A DNA stretch of 64,000 bases from Lysobacteraceae bacterium NML93-0399 (GCA_002307375.1 NTJI01000001.1:1178001-1242000), one strand, 5' to 3'. Shown: positions 36,955 through 46,584, counted from the first letter of the stretch. The notes: generated from the letters alone by a model not told the origin. Numbers and translations: made by a program.

Positions 36955-37482
36955 TCAGCCGCGGACAGGCGAAGTGTCGGTCGCGATGGCATCGGGCCGT
37001 ATCCACGCCACATCGAGCAGGAACGGGCCGGCACGGCCGTCACCGATCAACAGCCCGACCTCCTCGATCTTCGCCAGATCCAGCGCGGGACCATCGAGCA
37101 CGGTGCCGCGATATGTCGGCCGCATGTCGGCGAACGCGACCGTCGCCTCGGTCCACTCCCCGTCGCGGGTGGAGAAATCGCCGCGCCACGACACCGGTGC
37201 GCCGCGGTGGCGGGCATCGGTGGCCAGACGCAGCTGCCAGTCGCGACCGTCGCCGCGCACGCACAGGCGCAGGGCGCGCGCGCCGCGCAGATCGAACGCC
37301 GCGCGCCCGCGTGCCGAGGCGAAGCCGCCGCCGTCGTCGAGCGACACCTCGCCCGCGACCTGCAGCACGCCCTCGCGCACCGCCACGCCGCTGCGCGAAT
37401 GACCGCCCATGACGTCGTCGTCGAGCGTGGCCCAGGACGCGAGGACATCGCCCACGGCAAAGCGCACTGTGTCCGTGCTCAT
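36955..37482 (-). CDS. CIA30-family protein
   Basis: The 175-residue protein carries the CIA30/jelly-roll pattern: W-x-x-LDDDVMGGHSRSGV near the start, then a beta-sandwich (LRGARALRLCVRGDGRDWQL) ending VGLLIGDGRAGPFLLDVAWI. The eukaryotic relative helps assemble complex I; bacterial members are of unknown role and often pair with reductases. Its ATG overlaps the stop of the quinone oxidoreductase gene (ATGA), so the two are coupled. Confidence 0.85.
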   Translation of the reverse strand: MSTDTVRFAVGDVLASWATLDDDVMGGHSRSGVAVREGVLQVAGEVSLDDGGGFASARGRAAFDLRGARALRLCVRGDGRDWQLRLATDARHRGAPVSWRGDFSTRDGEWTEATVAFADMRPTYRGTVLDGPALDLAKIEEVGLLIGDGRAGPFLLDVAWIRPDAIATDTSPVRG

Positions 37483-38459
37483 GGCACCTCCAGCATCACC
37501 TTGCCGAAGTGTTCGCCGCCTTCGAGATACGCATGCGCGGCGGCGGCTTCGGTGAGCGGAAATGTGCGGTCGATGACCGCATTGACCCGGCCGTCGGCGA
37601 TCCACGGCCACACGACGCGCTCGACGGCCACGGCCAGGCGCGCCTTCTCGTCGGCACTGCGCGGGCGCAGGGTCGAACCCGTCAGCACGGCCTGCTTCTG
37701 CATGAGCTTCATCACCGGCACCTGCAGCGTCGGCCCGCCGAGCGATGCGATGTAGACGATGCGGCCCTTCGGGTTGAGCGCATCGAGGGTGGCCTCGAAC
37801 GTCGGCGCGCCGACCATGTCCAGTGCCACGTCGATGCCGCCATGGGCCCGCGCGACGTCGCCGAAAGCCTGCGAGGTGGTGTCGATGGACACATCGGCGC
37901 CGAGCGCCCGCGTGCGTGCGGCCTTGTCCGCACCGCGGCTGCTGGCCAGCACGTGCGCACCGGCCGCCTTCGCCATCTGGATCGCGGCCACTCCGATGCC
38001 GGAAGTCGCACCGTGCACCAGCAGCCATTCGCCGGGCTGCAGCGCGCCGTGTTCGAAGACATTGGCGTAGACGGTGAACACCGTCTCCGGCAGCGCCGCG
38101 GCGTGCACCCAGTCCAGGCCTTCTGGAATCGGCAGCACGTGACGCGCATCGGCCACGGCGTACTCGGCATAACCGCCGCCGCCCAGCAGCGCGCACACGC
38201 GATCGCCGGCCCGCCAGCGGCCCGCGCCCTGCACCACCTCGCCGGCGATCTCGAGCCCCAGCGTATCCGGGGCGCCGGGCGGTGGAGGATAGCGGCCGTT
38301 GCGCTGCACGATGTCGGGCCGGTTGACGCCGGCCGCGCGCACGCGGATCAGCACTTCGCCGTCCTTCGGCACCGGGCGCGGGCGTTGCACCGGATGCAGA
38401 GCGTCGGCATCTCCCGAGCCGCCACGGATGGCGATGGCGGTCATGGTCGGTTCGGACAT
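37479..38459 (-). CDS. NAD(P)H quinone oxidoreductase, PIG3/zeta-crystallin type
   Basis: The 326-residue medium-chain reductase has the zinc-free QOR layout: NRPDIVQRNGRYPPPPGAPD near the substrate site, then the Rossmann motif LLVHGATSGIGVAAIQMAKA. It would reduce quinones with NADPH. The opening MTAIAIRGGSGDADALHPV and the PIG3-like ending AAAAHAYLEGGEHFGKVMLE support the subgroup. The ATG at 38457-38459 is used. It is coupled to the CIA30-like gene by a 4-bp overlap. Confidence 0.9.
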   Translation of the reverse strand: MSEPTMTAIAIRGGSGDADALHPVQRPRPVPKDGEVLIRVRAAGVNRPDIVQRNGRYPPPPGAPDTLGLEIAGEVVQGAGRWRAGDRVCALLGGGGYAEYAVADARHVLPIPEGLDWVHAAALPETVFTVYANVFEHGALQPGEWLLVHGATSGIGVAAIQMAKAAGAHVLASSRGADKAARTRALGADVSIDTTSQAFGDVARAHGGIDVALDMVGAPTFEATLDALNPKGRIVYIASLGGPTLQVPVMKLMQKQAVLTGSTLRPRSADEKARLAVAVERVVWPWIADGRVNAVIDRTFPLTEAAAAHAYLEGGEHFGKVMLEVP

Positions 38460-38579
38460 CGGAACGGTCCTGTCTGTGGGCAGGCCGCCACGATACGGAT
38501 CGGCGCGTCGCGAGCGGGTGGCGCCGTGGCTTGACCGATCCGCTAACGTGGAACGTTGCCCCCGCGCACCGGAACCGCC

Positions 38580-39278
38580 ATGCAGCCCGACGCCCTCATC
38601 GCCCTCTTCGACCAGCAGGCGCCCGGCTACGACCGCCAGTGGGCGAAGACCGCCGCCATCCGCGACTGCATGTATCTCGTGCTCGACCCGTTGCTGGCTG
38701 GACTCCCTGACAGCGCGCGGGTGCTGTGCGTCGGCGTCGGCACCGGGCAGGAACTGGCGCATCTGGCGCAGGCCTTTCCGGGCTGGCGCTTCACCGCGCT
38801 CGATCCCTCGGGCGCGATGCTCGAAGCCTGCCGCGTCCGGGCGCAGGCCGAAGGCTTCCTGGAGCGCTGCGACTTCCACCACGGCTTCCTCGACACCCTG
38901 CCGGACACCGCGCCCTTCGATGCCGCGACGAGCTTTCTCGTCTCGCAGTTCCTGGTCGACACCACCGCGCGCACGCGCTTCTTCGCCGACATCGCCGCGC
39001 GCCTGGTGCCGGGTGGAGTGCTCGCCAGCTCCGACCTCGCCGCCGACACCGCATCGGCCGACTACGCGGTGCTGTTGCCGGCGTGGATGCGGATGATGGC
39101 GATGGCCGACGTCACGCCCGAGGCGCTGGACCGCATTCGCCAGGCCTACCGCGACGATGTCGGCGTGCTGCCGCCGGCCAAGATCGCCGCGCTGTTGCAG
39201 GCCGGTGGCTTCGATGCGCCGACGCTGTTCTTCCAGGCCGGCCTGATCCATGCCTGGTGCAGTCGCCGGGCCGGTTGA
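38580..39278 (+). CDS. Class I SAM-dependent methyltransferase
   Basis: The 232-residue protein has the Rossmann motif I VLCVGVGTGQELAHLA, motif II FTALDPSGAMLEACR, and the post-I region expected for SAM binding. Substrate unknown. The PPAKIAALLQAGGFD ending resembles small-molecule or tRNA-type methyltransferases without settling it. Divergent from the QOR/CIA30 operon. Confidence 0.85.
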   Translation: MQPDALIALFDQQAPGYDRQWAKTAAIRDCMYLVLDPLLAGLPDSARVLCVGVGTGQELAHLAQAFPGWRFTALDPSGAMLEACRVRAQAEGFLERCDFHHGFLDTLPDTAPFDAATSFLVSQFLVDTTARTRFFADIAARLVPGGVLASSDLAADTASADYAVLLPAWMRMMAMADVTPEALDRIRQAYRDDVGVLPPAKIAALLQAGGFDAPTLFFQAGLIHAWCSRRAG

Positions 39279-39458
39279 TACACGCCGTCGCCGCCGGCTG
39301 GCGGTCGGCTCCTGTTGCCACGTGCATTGCGAGCGTCACCCGCACGCCTTGCGTTGACGCGCGCGCAATTTCGCGCGCTCTAGCGTGGCGTGCCGGCGTC
39401 ACGGCCCGTCGCATGTCGGCGCGGCCATGCACGCCGCATCTCTCATGCAACCAGGAGC

Positions 39459-40334
39459 ATGCGCTTGAAGCCGATCGCCACCTGCAATGTCCTCATCGAT
39501 GGGCACCGCATCGCCTGCAACGTGTTCGGCGATGGCGAGCCGGTCGTGCTCGTGCATGGCACGCCGTCGTCGTCGTTGATCTGGCGTCACATCGCGCCGC
39601 AGCTCACCGCAGCCGGCTGTCGGGCCCACGTATTCGACCTGCTGGGTTACGGCGAGTCGGAACGTCCCTGGCGCGAAGACGTGGACACGTCGATCTCCGG
39701 CCAGGTGCCGGTGCTCGCAGCGCTGCTCGACCACTGGCAGCTCGCGTCCACGCATCTGGTCGCCCACGACATCGGTGGCGGCATCGCGCAACGCTTCGGC
39801 GTCTACCACCCCGAACGTCTGCGCTCGCTGACCCTGATCGATACGGTCAGCTTCGACAGCTATCCGTCGCAGCGGACGCGGGCACAGATGGCCGGCGGTC
39901 TGGAGGCGTTGCTGCAGGCACCCGACGCCGTGCATCGCGCGCGTTTTCACGAGTGGCTGCGTACCGCATCCGCGGCGCCCGACCGTTTCGAGCGCGATGC
40001 CCTGCCGATGTATCTCGACTACATCAGCGGCCCGCTCGGCCAGCCCAGCTACGTGCAGCATCAGATGCGCCACTACGATCCGCGCCACACGCTGGAGATC
40101 GCCGGGCGTCTCGACGTCCTCGGCCGAGTCCCCGTACAGCTGATCTGGGGCCGGCACGACACATGGCAGACCCTGGACTGGGCCCACCGTCTGCAGGCCG
40201 CGATTCCCGGCGCGGCGCTGCACATCGTGGACGATGCAGGACACTTCTCGCCCGAGGACCAGCCAGACGCGATCGCGGCGCTGCTGGTCGATTTCCTGGA
40301 CCGGCACGGCGCGCGCACCGATGAACCGCGGTGA
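39459..40334 (+). CDS. Alpha/beta hydrolase, dehalogenase-like
   Basis: The 291-residue protein has the oxyanion motif VLVHGTPSSSLIW, a nucleophile elbow with Asp instead of Ser (VAHDIGGGIAQRF, Asp104), and the catalytic His in DDAGHFSPED. An Asp nucleophile is typical of haloalkane or haloacetate dehalogenases and epoxide hydrolases. The real substrate is unknown. AGGAG lies only 1 bp before ATG 39459, while a TTG at 39465 sits at ideal distance, so the start could be two codons later. Confidence 0.85.
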   Translation: MRLKPIATCNVLIDGHRIACNVFGDGEPVVLVHGTPSSSLIWRHIAPQLTAAGCRAHVFDLLGYGESERPWREDVDTSISGQVPVLAALLDHWQLASTHLVAHDIGGGIAQRFGVYHPERLRSLTLIDTVSFDSYPSQRTRAQMAGGLEALLQAPDAVHRARFHEWLRTASAAPDRFERDALPMYLDYISGPLGQPSYVQHQMRHYDPRHTLEIAGRLDVLGRVPVQLIWGRHDTWQTLDWAHRLQAAIPGAALHIVDDAGHFSPEDQPDAIAALLVDFLDRHGARTDEPR

Positions 40335-40443
40335 CCGCAGCGGTCGCCGGCGCCCATGCGTGGCGCCCGCGCCGGCACGGTTCGCGTCTGCGTGATGCGC
40401 GCCGGCGCACAGTGCCGCCTCCGTTCCGGTCCATCGCCCCCGC

Positions 40444-41079
40444 ATGCTGCAGACCCTGCTCGAACACGCACCGCTGATCTCGGCCGGCATGGCCGGGCTG
40501 ACTGCGCTGATCTGGGTGGTCTATCTCACCGCGTTCCTCGCCAGCTACCGCAGGCAGCGCCGGCCGTCGATCCTGATCACTTCGGGCGCAGGACGCGGCA
40601 TGGGCGCGCATTGCTTCGTCACCAGCCTCGGGCTGGAACCGGTCTACGTGCTCGACATCATTCTCGACCTGACGCGACCGGACGGCAGTCGCCTGCGCGC
40701 GGTCATCCCCGAGCGCAACGAGCAGTTGCCGCAGGACGAGCAGGCCGGCCCCGACGATGCCCGCGGCGCCACCAATGTCGGCCCCCTGGCCAGTGGCGAG
40801 GAGATCGACATCGGTCGCTTCCGCACCATGATCGACCGCGCCTGCGCCGAGAATCCCGAAGTACAGGCCGACATGCCGCTGGCGTCGATCGAGATCACGG
40901 TGGTCACCATCACCGCCGCCCGCGCGGCGCTGTGCGCGGCATCGCGGCAGTACCGCGTGGAACAGCGCGAGGGCGTGGCGCATCTGAGCGCGACCAGCAT
41001 CAAGGCCCGGCAGATCCAGGGTGTGTTCGCGCGGCGCCGGCTGGCGCGCGAGCTGGAGCAGCGGTTGGGCATGCGCTGA
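40444..41079 (+). CDS. Hypothetical membrane-anchored protein
   Basis: A 211-residue protein with an N-terminal segment (AGMAGLTALIWVVYLTAFLA) and a soluble domain of unknown type with several Cys. SILITSGAGRGMGAHCFVTS is reminiscent of a nucleotide-binding loop but does not match a standard P-loop. Function unknown. A kinase gene follows after 165 bp. Confidence 0.6.
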   Translation: MLQTLLEHAPLISAGMAGLTALIWVVYLTAFLASYRRQRRPSILITSGAGRGMGAHCFVTSLGLEPVYVLDIILDLTRPDGSRLRAVIPERNEQLPQDEQAGPDDARGATNVGPLASGEEIDIGRFRTMIDRACAENPEVQADMPLASIEITVVTITAARAALCAASRQYRVEQREGVAHLSATSIKARQIQGVFARRRLARELEQRLGMR

Positions 41080-41244
41080 CCGCCTGCCCAGCCGCGCGGC
41101 AGGTGCGCGCGCTTCCGGACCATGGACGCACGCGATCGCCGAGAATCGGCGACCGGTGCCGCCGACCGAACGCGCGCCGGCGCACTGAACAGGCGCGGCA
41201 ACCGCGTTAGCATGGAATGCATACAGGTGCGCAGGAGGCGCTGC

Positions 41245-42354
41245 ATGCGTCTAGCCGATTTCATCGAGAGCAACGTCGGCGAGATCCTGGCGAATGCTGT
41301 GTCGTTCGCGGAAACCCAGGCGCCGCGCGGCGTGACGTTTTCGGCCGACGAACTGCGCAACCACCTGCCGCAGATCCTGAACGCCATCGTGGCCGATCTG
41401 CGCAGCCCGCAGTCCGCATCCGAGCAGCGCGACAAGTCCGAAGGCCGCGCGCCGGCTCGGACCGGCCCCGAATCAGCCGCCACCTACCACGGCCGGACGC
41501 GGGCCTTGGCGGGCTTCGACATCAACCGGATGGTCGCCGAGTACCGCGCGCTGCGTGCGGCGGTGCTCCGGCTGTGGACCGAGAACGCGGCCCTGACCAC
41601 CGACGCGGTCGACGATATCGTGCGCTTCAACGAGGCCATCGACCAGGCCGTGGCCGAATCGCTGGCCGAGTTTTCCGCCGAAGTGGACGGCTGGCGGCAG
41701 ATCTTCATCGGCGCCCTGGGACACGACCTGCGCGGACCGCTCACCGCGGTGGTGTTCACGGCGCAGTCGCTCGCCGAGAAAACCTGCGACACGCCGTACG
41801 CGCGCCAGGTCGAGCGCATTCGCGCCGGTGGCGAACGGATGCAGGAATTGCTCGACGCGCTGTTGGTCTACAGCCGCAGCAAGCTGGGCGTCGGCATGGC
41901 GATCGAACCGGCGCCCTGCGACCTTGCCCGGAAACTGGGGGACGAAGTCGAACTGCTGCGCGCCGCGTGGCCGGATGCGGCGATCCGCTACGCGTCATCC
42001 GGTCCGACGCAAGGGCGTTTCGACGCTTCGCGCGTGTGCGAGGCGCTGCACAACCTGGTGGCCAACGCGGTGAAATACGGCGACGGCGCGATCTCGATCA
42101 CGGTGACCGGCGCCCCGGCGCAGCTTCGCATCGCGGTCGCCAACAGTGGCCCGCCGTTGTCGAAAGACACCCTGCGCACGCTCTTCGACCCGCTTCGGCG
42201 CGGCAATACCAATGCCTTCAGGGACGAGCACGTCAGCCTGGGGCTGGGACTGTTTCTGGTCCGGGAAATCGTGACCGCACACGAAGGCAGCATCGACGCG
42301 ACCTCGGCGGACGGCCTGACCACCTTCACCATCGTGCTGCCGCGTCGGGACTGA
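41245..42354 (+). CDS. Cytosolic sensor histidine kinase
   Basis: The 369-residue protein has an N-terminal all-helical sensor region (MRLADFIESNVGEILANAVS, RsbRD-like), a HisKA region with His160 in IGALGHDLRGPLTAV, and HATPase motifs (NLVANAVKYGDGAI and HVSLGLGLFLVREIV). AGGAGG at about 41233-41238, 6-7 bp before ATG 41245, fixes the start although an ATG lies 33 bp upstream in frame. No partner response regulator is nearby. Confidence 0.88.
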   Translation: MRLADFIESNVGEILANAVSFAETQAPRGVTFSADELRNHLPQILNAIVADLRSPQSASEQRDKSEGRAPARTGPESAATYHGRTRALAGFDINRMVAEYRALRAAVLRLWTENAALTTDAVDDIVRFNEAIDQAVAESLAEFSAEVDGWRQIFIGALGHDLRGPLTAVVFTAQSLAEKTCDTPYARQVERIRAGGERMQELLDALLVYSRSKLGVGMAIEPAPCDLARKLGDEVELLRAAWPDAAIRYASSGPTQGRFDASRVCEALHNLVANAVKYGDGAISITVTGAPAQLRIAVANSGPPLSKDTLRTLFDPLRRGNTNAFRDEHVSLGLGLFLVREIVTAHEGSIDATSADGLTTFTIVLPRRD

Positions 42355-42471
42355 CGCCGCAGTCATCATGCGCGGCGCCTTGTCGCGTCGACATCGTGGT
42401 GGAGGCCGCGACGGCCGAATGCATCGCGTGCATCGCCCGCGCATGAGGCGCCGAGCTCGATCCTGCGGAGC

Positions 42472-42681
42472 ATGGACGAGCAGCGCGGCCCGGTCGGCCA
42501 GGGCGAGCAGCTCTACGCCACCCTGCTACGCGCCGGTCTCGATGACGTGCGACTGGTGCTGTTTCCGCAAGGCCAGCACCACCTGTCCTCGACCGGTCGA
42601 CCGAGCCACCGCGAAGCCTGGTACGGGCAACTGGTGGACTGGCTGGAGGATCGCCGGCCGCGCAGTTCCGCGTCGCGTTGA
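42472..42681 (+). pseudogene. 3' remnant of an S9 prolyl oligopeptidase-type peptidase
   Basis: The frame reads RGPVGQGEQLYATLLRAG and then QGQHHLSSTGRPSHREAW, which is the C-terminal part of S9-family peptidases. There the QGE helix and the H-x-LS-x-(S/T)-G-x-P loop carry the catalytic His. The nucleophile domain and propeller are absent. In-frame similarity appears to extend a little upstream of the ATG (SSILRS). A 69-residue peptide could be made, but it cannot be an active peptidase. Confidence 0.7.
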
Positions 42682-42850
42682 ATCGTCTCGCAGCGGTCGT
42701 GCGACGCCTGCAAAAACCGCTTGGCGAACACGCACGGCGCGGCCGGATGAAAGGCGAACGCGTCCCCGCTGCGGACATCGCGGGCAAACACGCGACGCTC
42801 CGTCCGTCCGACTCGAGGCGACGAACTGAAGGGTCTCGCGCAGCGTTGGG

Positions 42851-43111
42851 CTAGGACGCCTCGCCGGCCTCGGCCACCAGTGGTGGCAGCACCGGAACCC
42901 GCACATAGCCCGACGATTCGGCAATCGCGAACAGATGGTCGAAAGCCGCGTTGATGATTTCGGCATCGCGCGGCGTCGCCAGACGTTCCACCGCTTCCTC
43001 GCGTTCGCGCCAGTAGTCCCAGAACTCCTGGTGAGTCGGCCTGGTTTCGAGCAACAGGCGCAGTTCGCGTTCCCAACCTGAGAAGAGCGTGTCCAGATTC
43101 CTGGTGGGCAT
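42851..43111 (-). CDS. Hypothetical small protein
   Basis: An 86-residue acidic helical protein (LFSGWERELRLLLETRPTHQ) with no recognisable domain. The ATG at 43109-43111 is preferred; the longer frame has a low-complexity start. It lies alone between convergent and divergent neighbours. Confidence 0.55.
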   Translation of the reverse strand: MPTRNLDTLFSGWERELRLLLETRPTHQEFWDYWREREEAVERLATPRDAEIINAAFDHLFAIAESSGYVRVPVLPPLVAEAGEAS

Positions 43112-43298
43112 GGCGTCTGACCGGGCAAGGCAGGCCAGCGTACCCCAGCTTGCGGATCGCGATGCCGCCACCGCCCGCATTCACCGCCGGGCAGCGCGCG
43201 GATTTCGGCAGGCTAGCAGTCGCTGATGTGCGTCGCCCGGCGTCTTGGAAGACGCCGGGCGGATTTACACGCGCTGTGCCGCGGTTGCCGTTACCGGC

Positions 43299-43823
43299 TC
43301 AACCCGGCGCTTTCGGATTCCGGATGATCGACTTCAGGGCGGTCTTGGCCTTGGCGTGGAAGCTCAGGCCCGCTGCTGCAGGCGAGGCTTTCCAGGCTTC
43401 GTACTGTTCATCGAGTTCAGCGCGCTCGGCCGGTGTGAACAGCTGGCGCGCGGCTTTGAACATTTCCTGTTCTTCCTCGTCCGCGTGATGCGAGATGAAC
43501 TCCGACAGCACCTTGACCGAGCCGGCGAACTGCCGGGAGGTCTTGTCGCAGGCGTGCAGATCGGGAAGCACGGTCAGCTCGACCGCGCGGTGTTCCTGGA
43601 TCGCTTCGGCATGCTGCAGCAACTGGTCGTGCGAGGCACGCTCGGCGAAGGCGGGGTAGAAGACCAGTTCCTCCCACTTCGCGTGCGGGATCAGATTCGC
43701 CTCGATCTTCTCGAGCAGTTCGGTGCGCTTTTTCTCGGCCCGGTCGGTGGTCGCGTTGATCTGCTCGAACAGCGATTTGAGTTCGTCGTGCTCGGTGGCA
43801 AGGGTCTTGAGGATGTCGCGCAT
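43299..43823 (-). CDS. Hemerythrin HHE-domain protein
   Basis: The 174-residue protein has the HHE cation-binding pattern: LATEHDELKSLFEQI, then LIPHAKWEELVFYPAF, LLQHAEAIQEHRAVE and FISHHADEEEQEMF, supplying the His/Glu ligands of a non-haem di-iron site. Members bind oxygen or NO, or act in stress defence. ATG 43821-43823 has AGGAG 8 bp upstream. It sits next to a DUF4142 lipoprotein gene, a common stress-gene neighbourhood. Confidence 0.88.
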   Translation of the reverse strand: MRDILKTLATEHDELKSLFEQINATTDRAEKKRTELLEKIEANLIPHAKWEELVFYPAFAERASHDQLLQHAEAIQEHRAVELTVLPDLHACDKTSRQFAGSVKVLSEFISHHADEEEQEMFKAARQLFTPAERAELDEQYEAWKASPAAAGLSFHAKAKTALKSIIRNPKAPG

Positions 43824-43984
43824 CTGACTGGCTCCTGGCTTGTCGAAGCGCACAGCAAAGCCTGTGCTCTGCCCGTCGGACGTGAAGTTGCGCCGTGCAA
43901 CTGCGAAGCGTCAGCGGCCGGGCGATGCGCCTGCGCAGGCAGCGTGACCGCCGCCTACGCAGGACACGGGTGCAGCACCTGTGA

Positions 43985-44782
43985 TCAGCGGTTGCCCTGC
44001 AGCTCGCGCGCCGTTTCCAGATGCGAGGCCACGGTCTTGCGGGTCTCACGCAGATGGTTCGCGACGTCCTCGTCGGTCACGCCCGGCAGCATGGCATCGA
44101 GCTTGTCCAGTGCTTCCTGATGCCCCTTGGCCATGGCGTCCACCCAGGCCTTGGCAAAGGCGTCGCCTTCCATCGCGGCCAGCCGCTGACGCTCGGTCTC
44201 GTGCTTGTCGCGCATCGCGCGGAGTTCGGCGTCTGCCGGCTGGCCGTCACGCATGGCCGTTCCGGCGGCGCCGCCATGTGCAGCGTCATGCCCGGCGCCG
44301 CTTCCGGCCGCAGGCTCGGTCGTGCCGCGTGCGGCGGGTGTCGCCGCAGCGCCCGTGGCGTAGCTGCCGGTCGTCCCGCCGGCCATGAGATTGCGGGTCG
44401 CCTCGAGGTTGCGCGAGTGGTCGTCGCGCAGGGTCTCGGCATAACTGCGCACCTCGCCCTCGACGTTCTTGGCCAGCGCGTCTTCGGCAGCGGCGACTTC
44501 ATGGCGGTCCACTTCCTCGACCGTCATCAGCGCCTTGCGGTCGGCGTCCGCGAGCTGGCCGGCGGCCGGCACATCGCGGTCCATGCCGGTTGCGCCGGTC
44601 ATACCGGCTGCGCCGGCCTGGCCGGTGGTGCCGGCGGTGTCTGCGCGGTCGGCGCCGATGCCCTGTTCGACGGCCGTGGTTTCGGTGTTCACGCCCGTGG
44701 TGTCGTTGGCCGGATCCTGGTTGTTGCAGGCCGCGAGCGCGACGGTCAGCGCAGCGGCGATCAGCGTAGTGCGGATTTTCAT
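43985..44782 (-). CDS. DUF4142 lipoprotein
   Basis: The 265-residue protein has a lipoprotein signal with lipobox LAAC (Cys19), a Gly/Thr/Ala-rich linker (about 25-75) and a helical DUF4142 domain (about 80-265, with ADRKALMTVEEVDRHEVAAA and HETERQRLAAMEGDAFAKAW). The domain is interrupted by a Gly/Ala-rich insert (about 132-180). The role is unknown; such proteins sit in the cell envelope and are often stress-induced. Probably monocistronic. Confidence 0.85.
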   Translation of the reverse strand: MKIRTTLIAAALTVALAACNNQDPANDTTGVNTETTAVEQGIGADRADTAGTTGQAGAAGMTGATGMDRDVPAAGQLADADRKALMTVEEVDRHEVAAAEDALAKNVEGEVRSYAETLRDDHSRNLEATRNLMAGGTTGSYATGAAATPAARGTTEPAAGSGAGHDAAHGGAAGTAMRDGQPADAELRAMRDKHETERQRLAAMEGDAFAKAWVDAMAKGHQEALDKLDAMLPGVTDEDVANHLRETRKTVASHLETARELQGNR

Positions 44783-44854
44783 GAGCGTGCCTCGTCGGAT
44801 GGTGGCGCGAGCCTAGGCCCACGCACGCTGTGCCACGGTGAATTCCGGAGGGCG

Positions 44855-45127
44855 ATGTTTGACCGCTGTCCCCTGCCGGCACGCAACTGGATCCTGCCCG
44901 AGCGCCGACTGCAGAAGTCGCCGAAGCTACGCAGGCGCAATAGCGCATCGAACGCTCCCGCGGGCCCGTCACTTCGAGCAGGCGCTGCCGACCTGCCAGT
45001 GACATCCGCGCTCTCGCGGCAGTTACCGGGCGCTGCGTTGGGTGCCGATCGAACCGCGATGGATGCTTCGGGCGTGGGCACTGCGGGCATCCCCGTGACT
45101 TCCGACGTGGGCCGGCCGCCGGCATGA
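44855..45127 (+). CDS. Possible small protein in a 381-bp intergenic stretch
   Basis: An open frame of 90 residues starts at ATG 44855 with GGAGG about 4 bp upstream and is rich in Ala/Pro/Arg with two Cys. I recognise no family, and the composition could equally come from non-coding high-GC DNA. It is the only candidate gene in the 44783-45163 gap. Confidence 0.25.
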   Translation: MFDRCPLPARNWILPERRLQKSPKLRRRNSASNAPAGPSLRAGAADLPVTSALSRQLPGAALGADRTAMDASGVGTAGIPVTSDVGRPPA

Positions 45128-45163
45128 GCTGCTAGCGTCGCGAACCCCACACGGAATCGCCTG

Positions 45164-46549
45164 ATGCGCCTGCTCGCTGTTGCCCTCCTCCTGTCGACCG
45201 GCGCCTGGTTGCCGTTGGCTGCCCACGGGAAGGATGTTCCGGTGGCCTGTCCGGATGCGTACCCGGCCGAGGCGTTCGTCGGCAGCGAGTGTCTGCTCGC
45301 CCAGCTTCCGTTGCGGCACGAAACGCCGGAAGGCGCCGGGATCGAGGTGTTCGTGCGCCGCGTGCCGGCGCCCGAGACGGCAAATCGTCGCGGCGAGGTG
45401 TGGCTGATCCCCGGCGGCCCGGGCGAGCCCGGCGTTGCGCTGCACCCCATGATCGCCACGTTCCGCGCGGCGTTCCCCGATCACGATCTGGTGCTGCCCG
45501 ACCATCGCGGCACCGGCCGCTCCACCCGCCTGTGCCCTGTGCAGGAAGCGCTCGACAGCGCTGGTGGCGTAGCGCTCGCGGACGACGAGTGGGGCCCGTG
45601 CATCGGCGCGCTGTATGCCGACCCGTCTCGCACCGCGGCGTTTTCCATCACACAGGCGGCGCAGGATCTCTCGACGCTGATCGCGCGGCAGCGGCGCGCG
45701 GGGGACGTGCACGTCTACGCGGTGTCCTATGGCACCCAGCTTGCGCTGCGCATGCTGCAGGTCGCGCCCCAGCCGCTCGACGGCCTGGTGCTCGACGGGC
45801 TGGTGCCGCCCGAATCCGCGGCGCACTGGGACCTCGGTCATCGCACGGCGCTGGTCGACGCGGTCGGTCGCGACGTGCTGGGCCCCGACGCCACGAAGAC
45901 CTATGCGGCCCTGTTGTCCAGGAATGACCCCGACGCTGCCTGGCGCGCGCATGTGCCGGGCGGTGATCTGCGCCGCACGCTCGGGACGCTGCTGAACTTT
46001 CCGACGCTGCGCGACCGCCTGCCCGCCATCATCGACGCACTGGCACACGACGATGCCGCGCCGTTGCAGAGTGCGCTCGTCGAACTGCGCGACATCCATG
46101 CGCGCCTCGTCGCCGACCCGGTCGCGCCCCCCTCCTTGCCGCTGGTCATGCTGGTCTCCGCATCGGAGAACAACGGCCGCCGTGACCTCGATCAGGCGAC
46201 GGTCGATGCCGAAGCCCGGGACGCGCTGTTCACGAGCGCGATTCCCGGTTTCCTCGTGAACACGTCCCTGCCGCTCTATGCGCGCGATGCCTTCTTCGGG
46301 CACACGCCGGCCCGGATGCCGCGCACGCTGGTGGTACACGGCACCCTCGACCCGAACACGTCCTATGCGGGCGCGCTGGCCCATGTCGACCTGCTCGCGA
46401 AGGCCGGCGATGTGCAGATGACGACGGTCGAACGCGGCGCCCACCTGCTGCCCTTCGTGGCGCCGACCTGCTTCGTGGCTTCCACCACGGCGTTTCTCGA
46501 AGGCCATGCCGTGCCGGAGCGCTGCAGCGAACCCGCAGCGGCGCCGTAA
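45164..46549 (+). CDS. Secreted alpha/beta hydrolase, tripeptidyl-aminopeptidase-like (S33)
   Basis: The 461-residue protein has a signal peptide (about 1-22), an oxyanion region with WLIPGGPGEPG, the nucleophile Ser188 in VYAVSYGTQLALR, and a C-terminal TAP-like lid ending with the catalytic His in VERGAHLLPF. Substrate is probably a peptide or ester in the periplasm or medium. The Cys count (about seven) suggests disulfides. Confidence 0.85.
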   Translation: MRLLAVALLLSTGAWLPLAAHGKDVPVACPDAYPAEAFVGSECLLAQLPLRHETPEGAGIEVFVRRVPAPETANRRGEVWLIPGGPGEPGVALHPMIATFRAAFPDHDLVLPDHRGTGRSTRLCPVQEALDSAGGVALADDEWGPCIGALYADPSRTAAFSITQAAQDLSTLIARQRRAGDVHVYAVSYGTQLALRMLQVAPQPLDGLVLDGLVPPESAAHWDLGHRTALVDAVGRDVLGPDATKTYAALLSRNDPDAAWRAHVPGGDLRRTLGTLLNFPTLRDRLPAIIDALAHDDAAPLQSALVELRDIHARLVADPVAPPSLPLVMLVSASENNGRRDLDQATVDAEARDALFTSAIPGFLVNTSLPLYARDAFFGHTPARMPRTLVVHGTLDPNTSYAGALAHVDLLAKAGDVQMTTVERGAHLLPFVAPTCFVASTTAFLEGHAVPERCSEPAAAP

Positions 46550-46584
46550 CGGGACCGCGCTGTCGCGCTTCGTCCCGTACGCGT

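Noticed and set aside
44779..45459. Minus-strand frame across the gap before the secreted hydrolase
   Set aside because: It runs through the hydrolase start in antisense, with Arg/Ser/Pro-rich composition and no motif.
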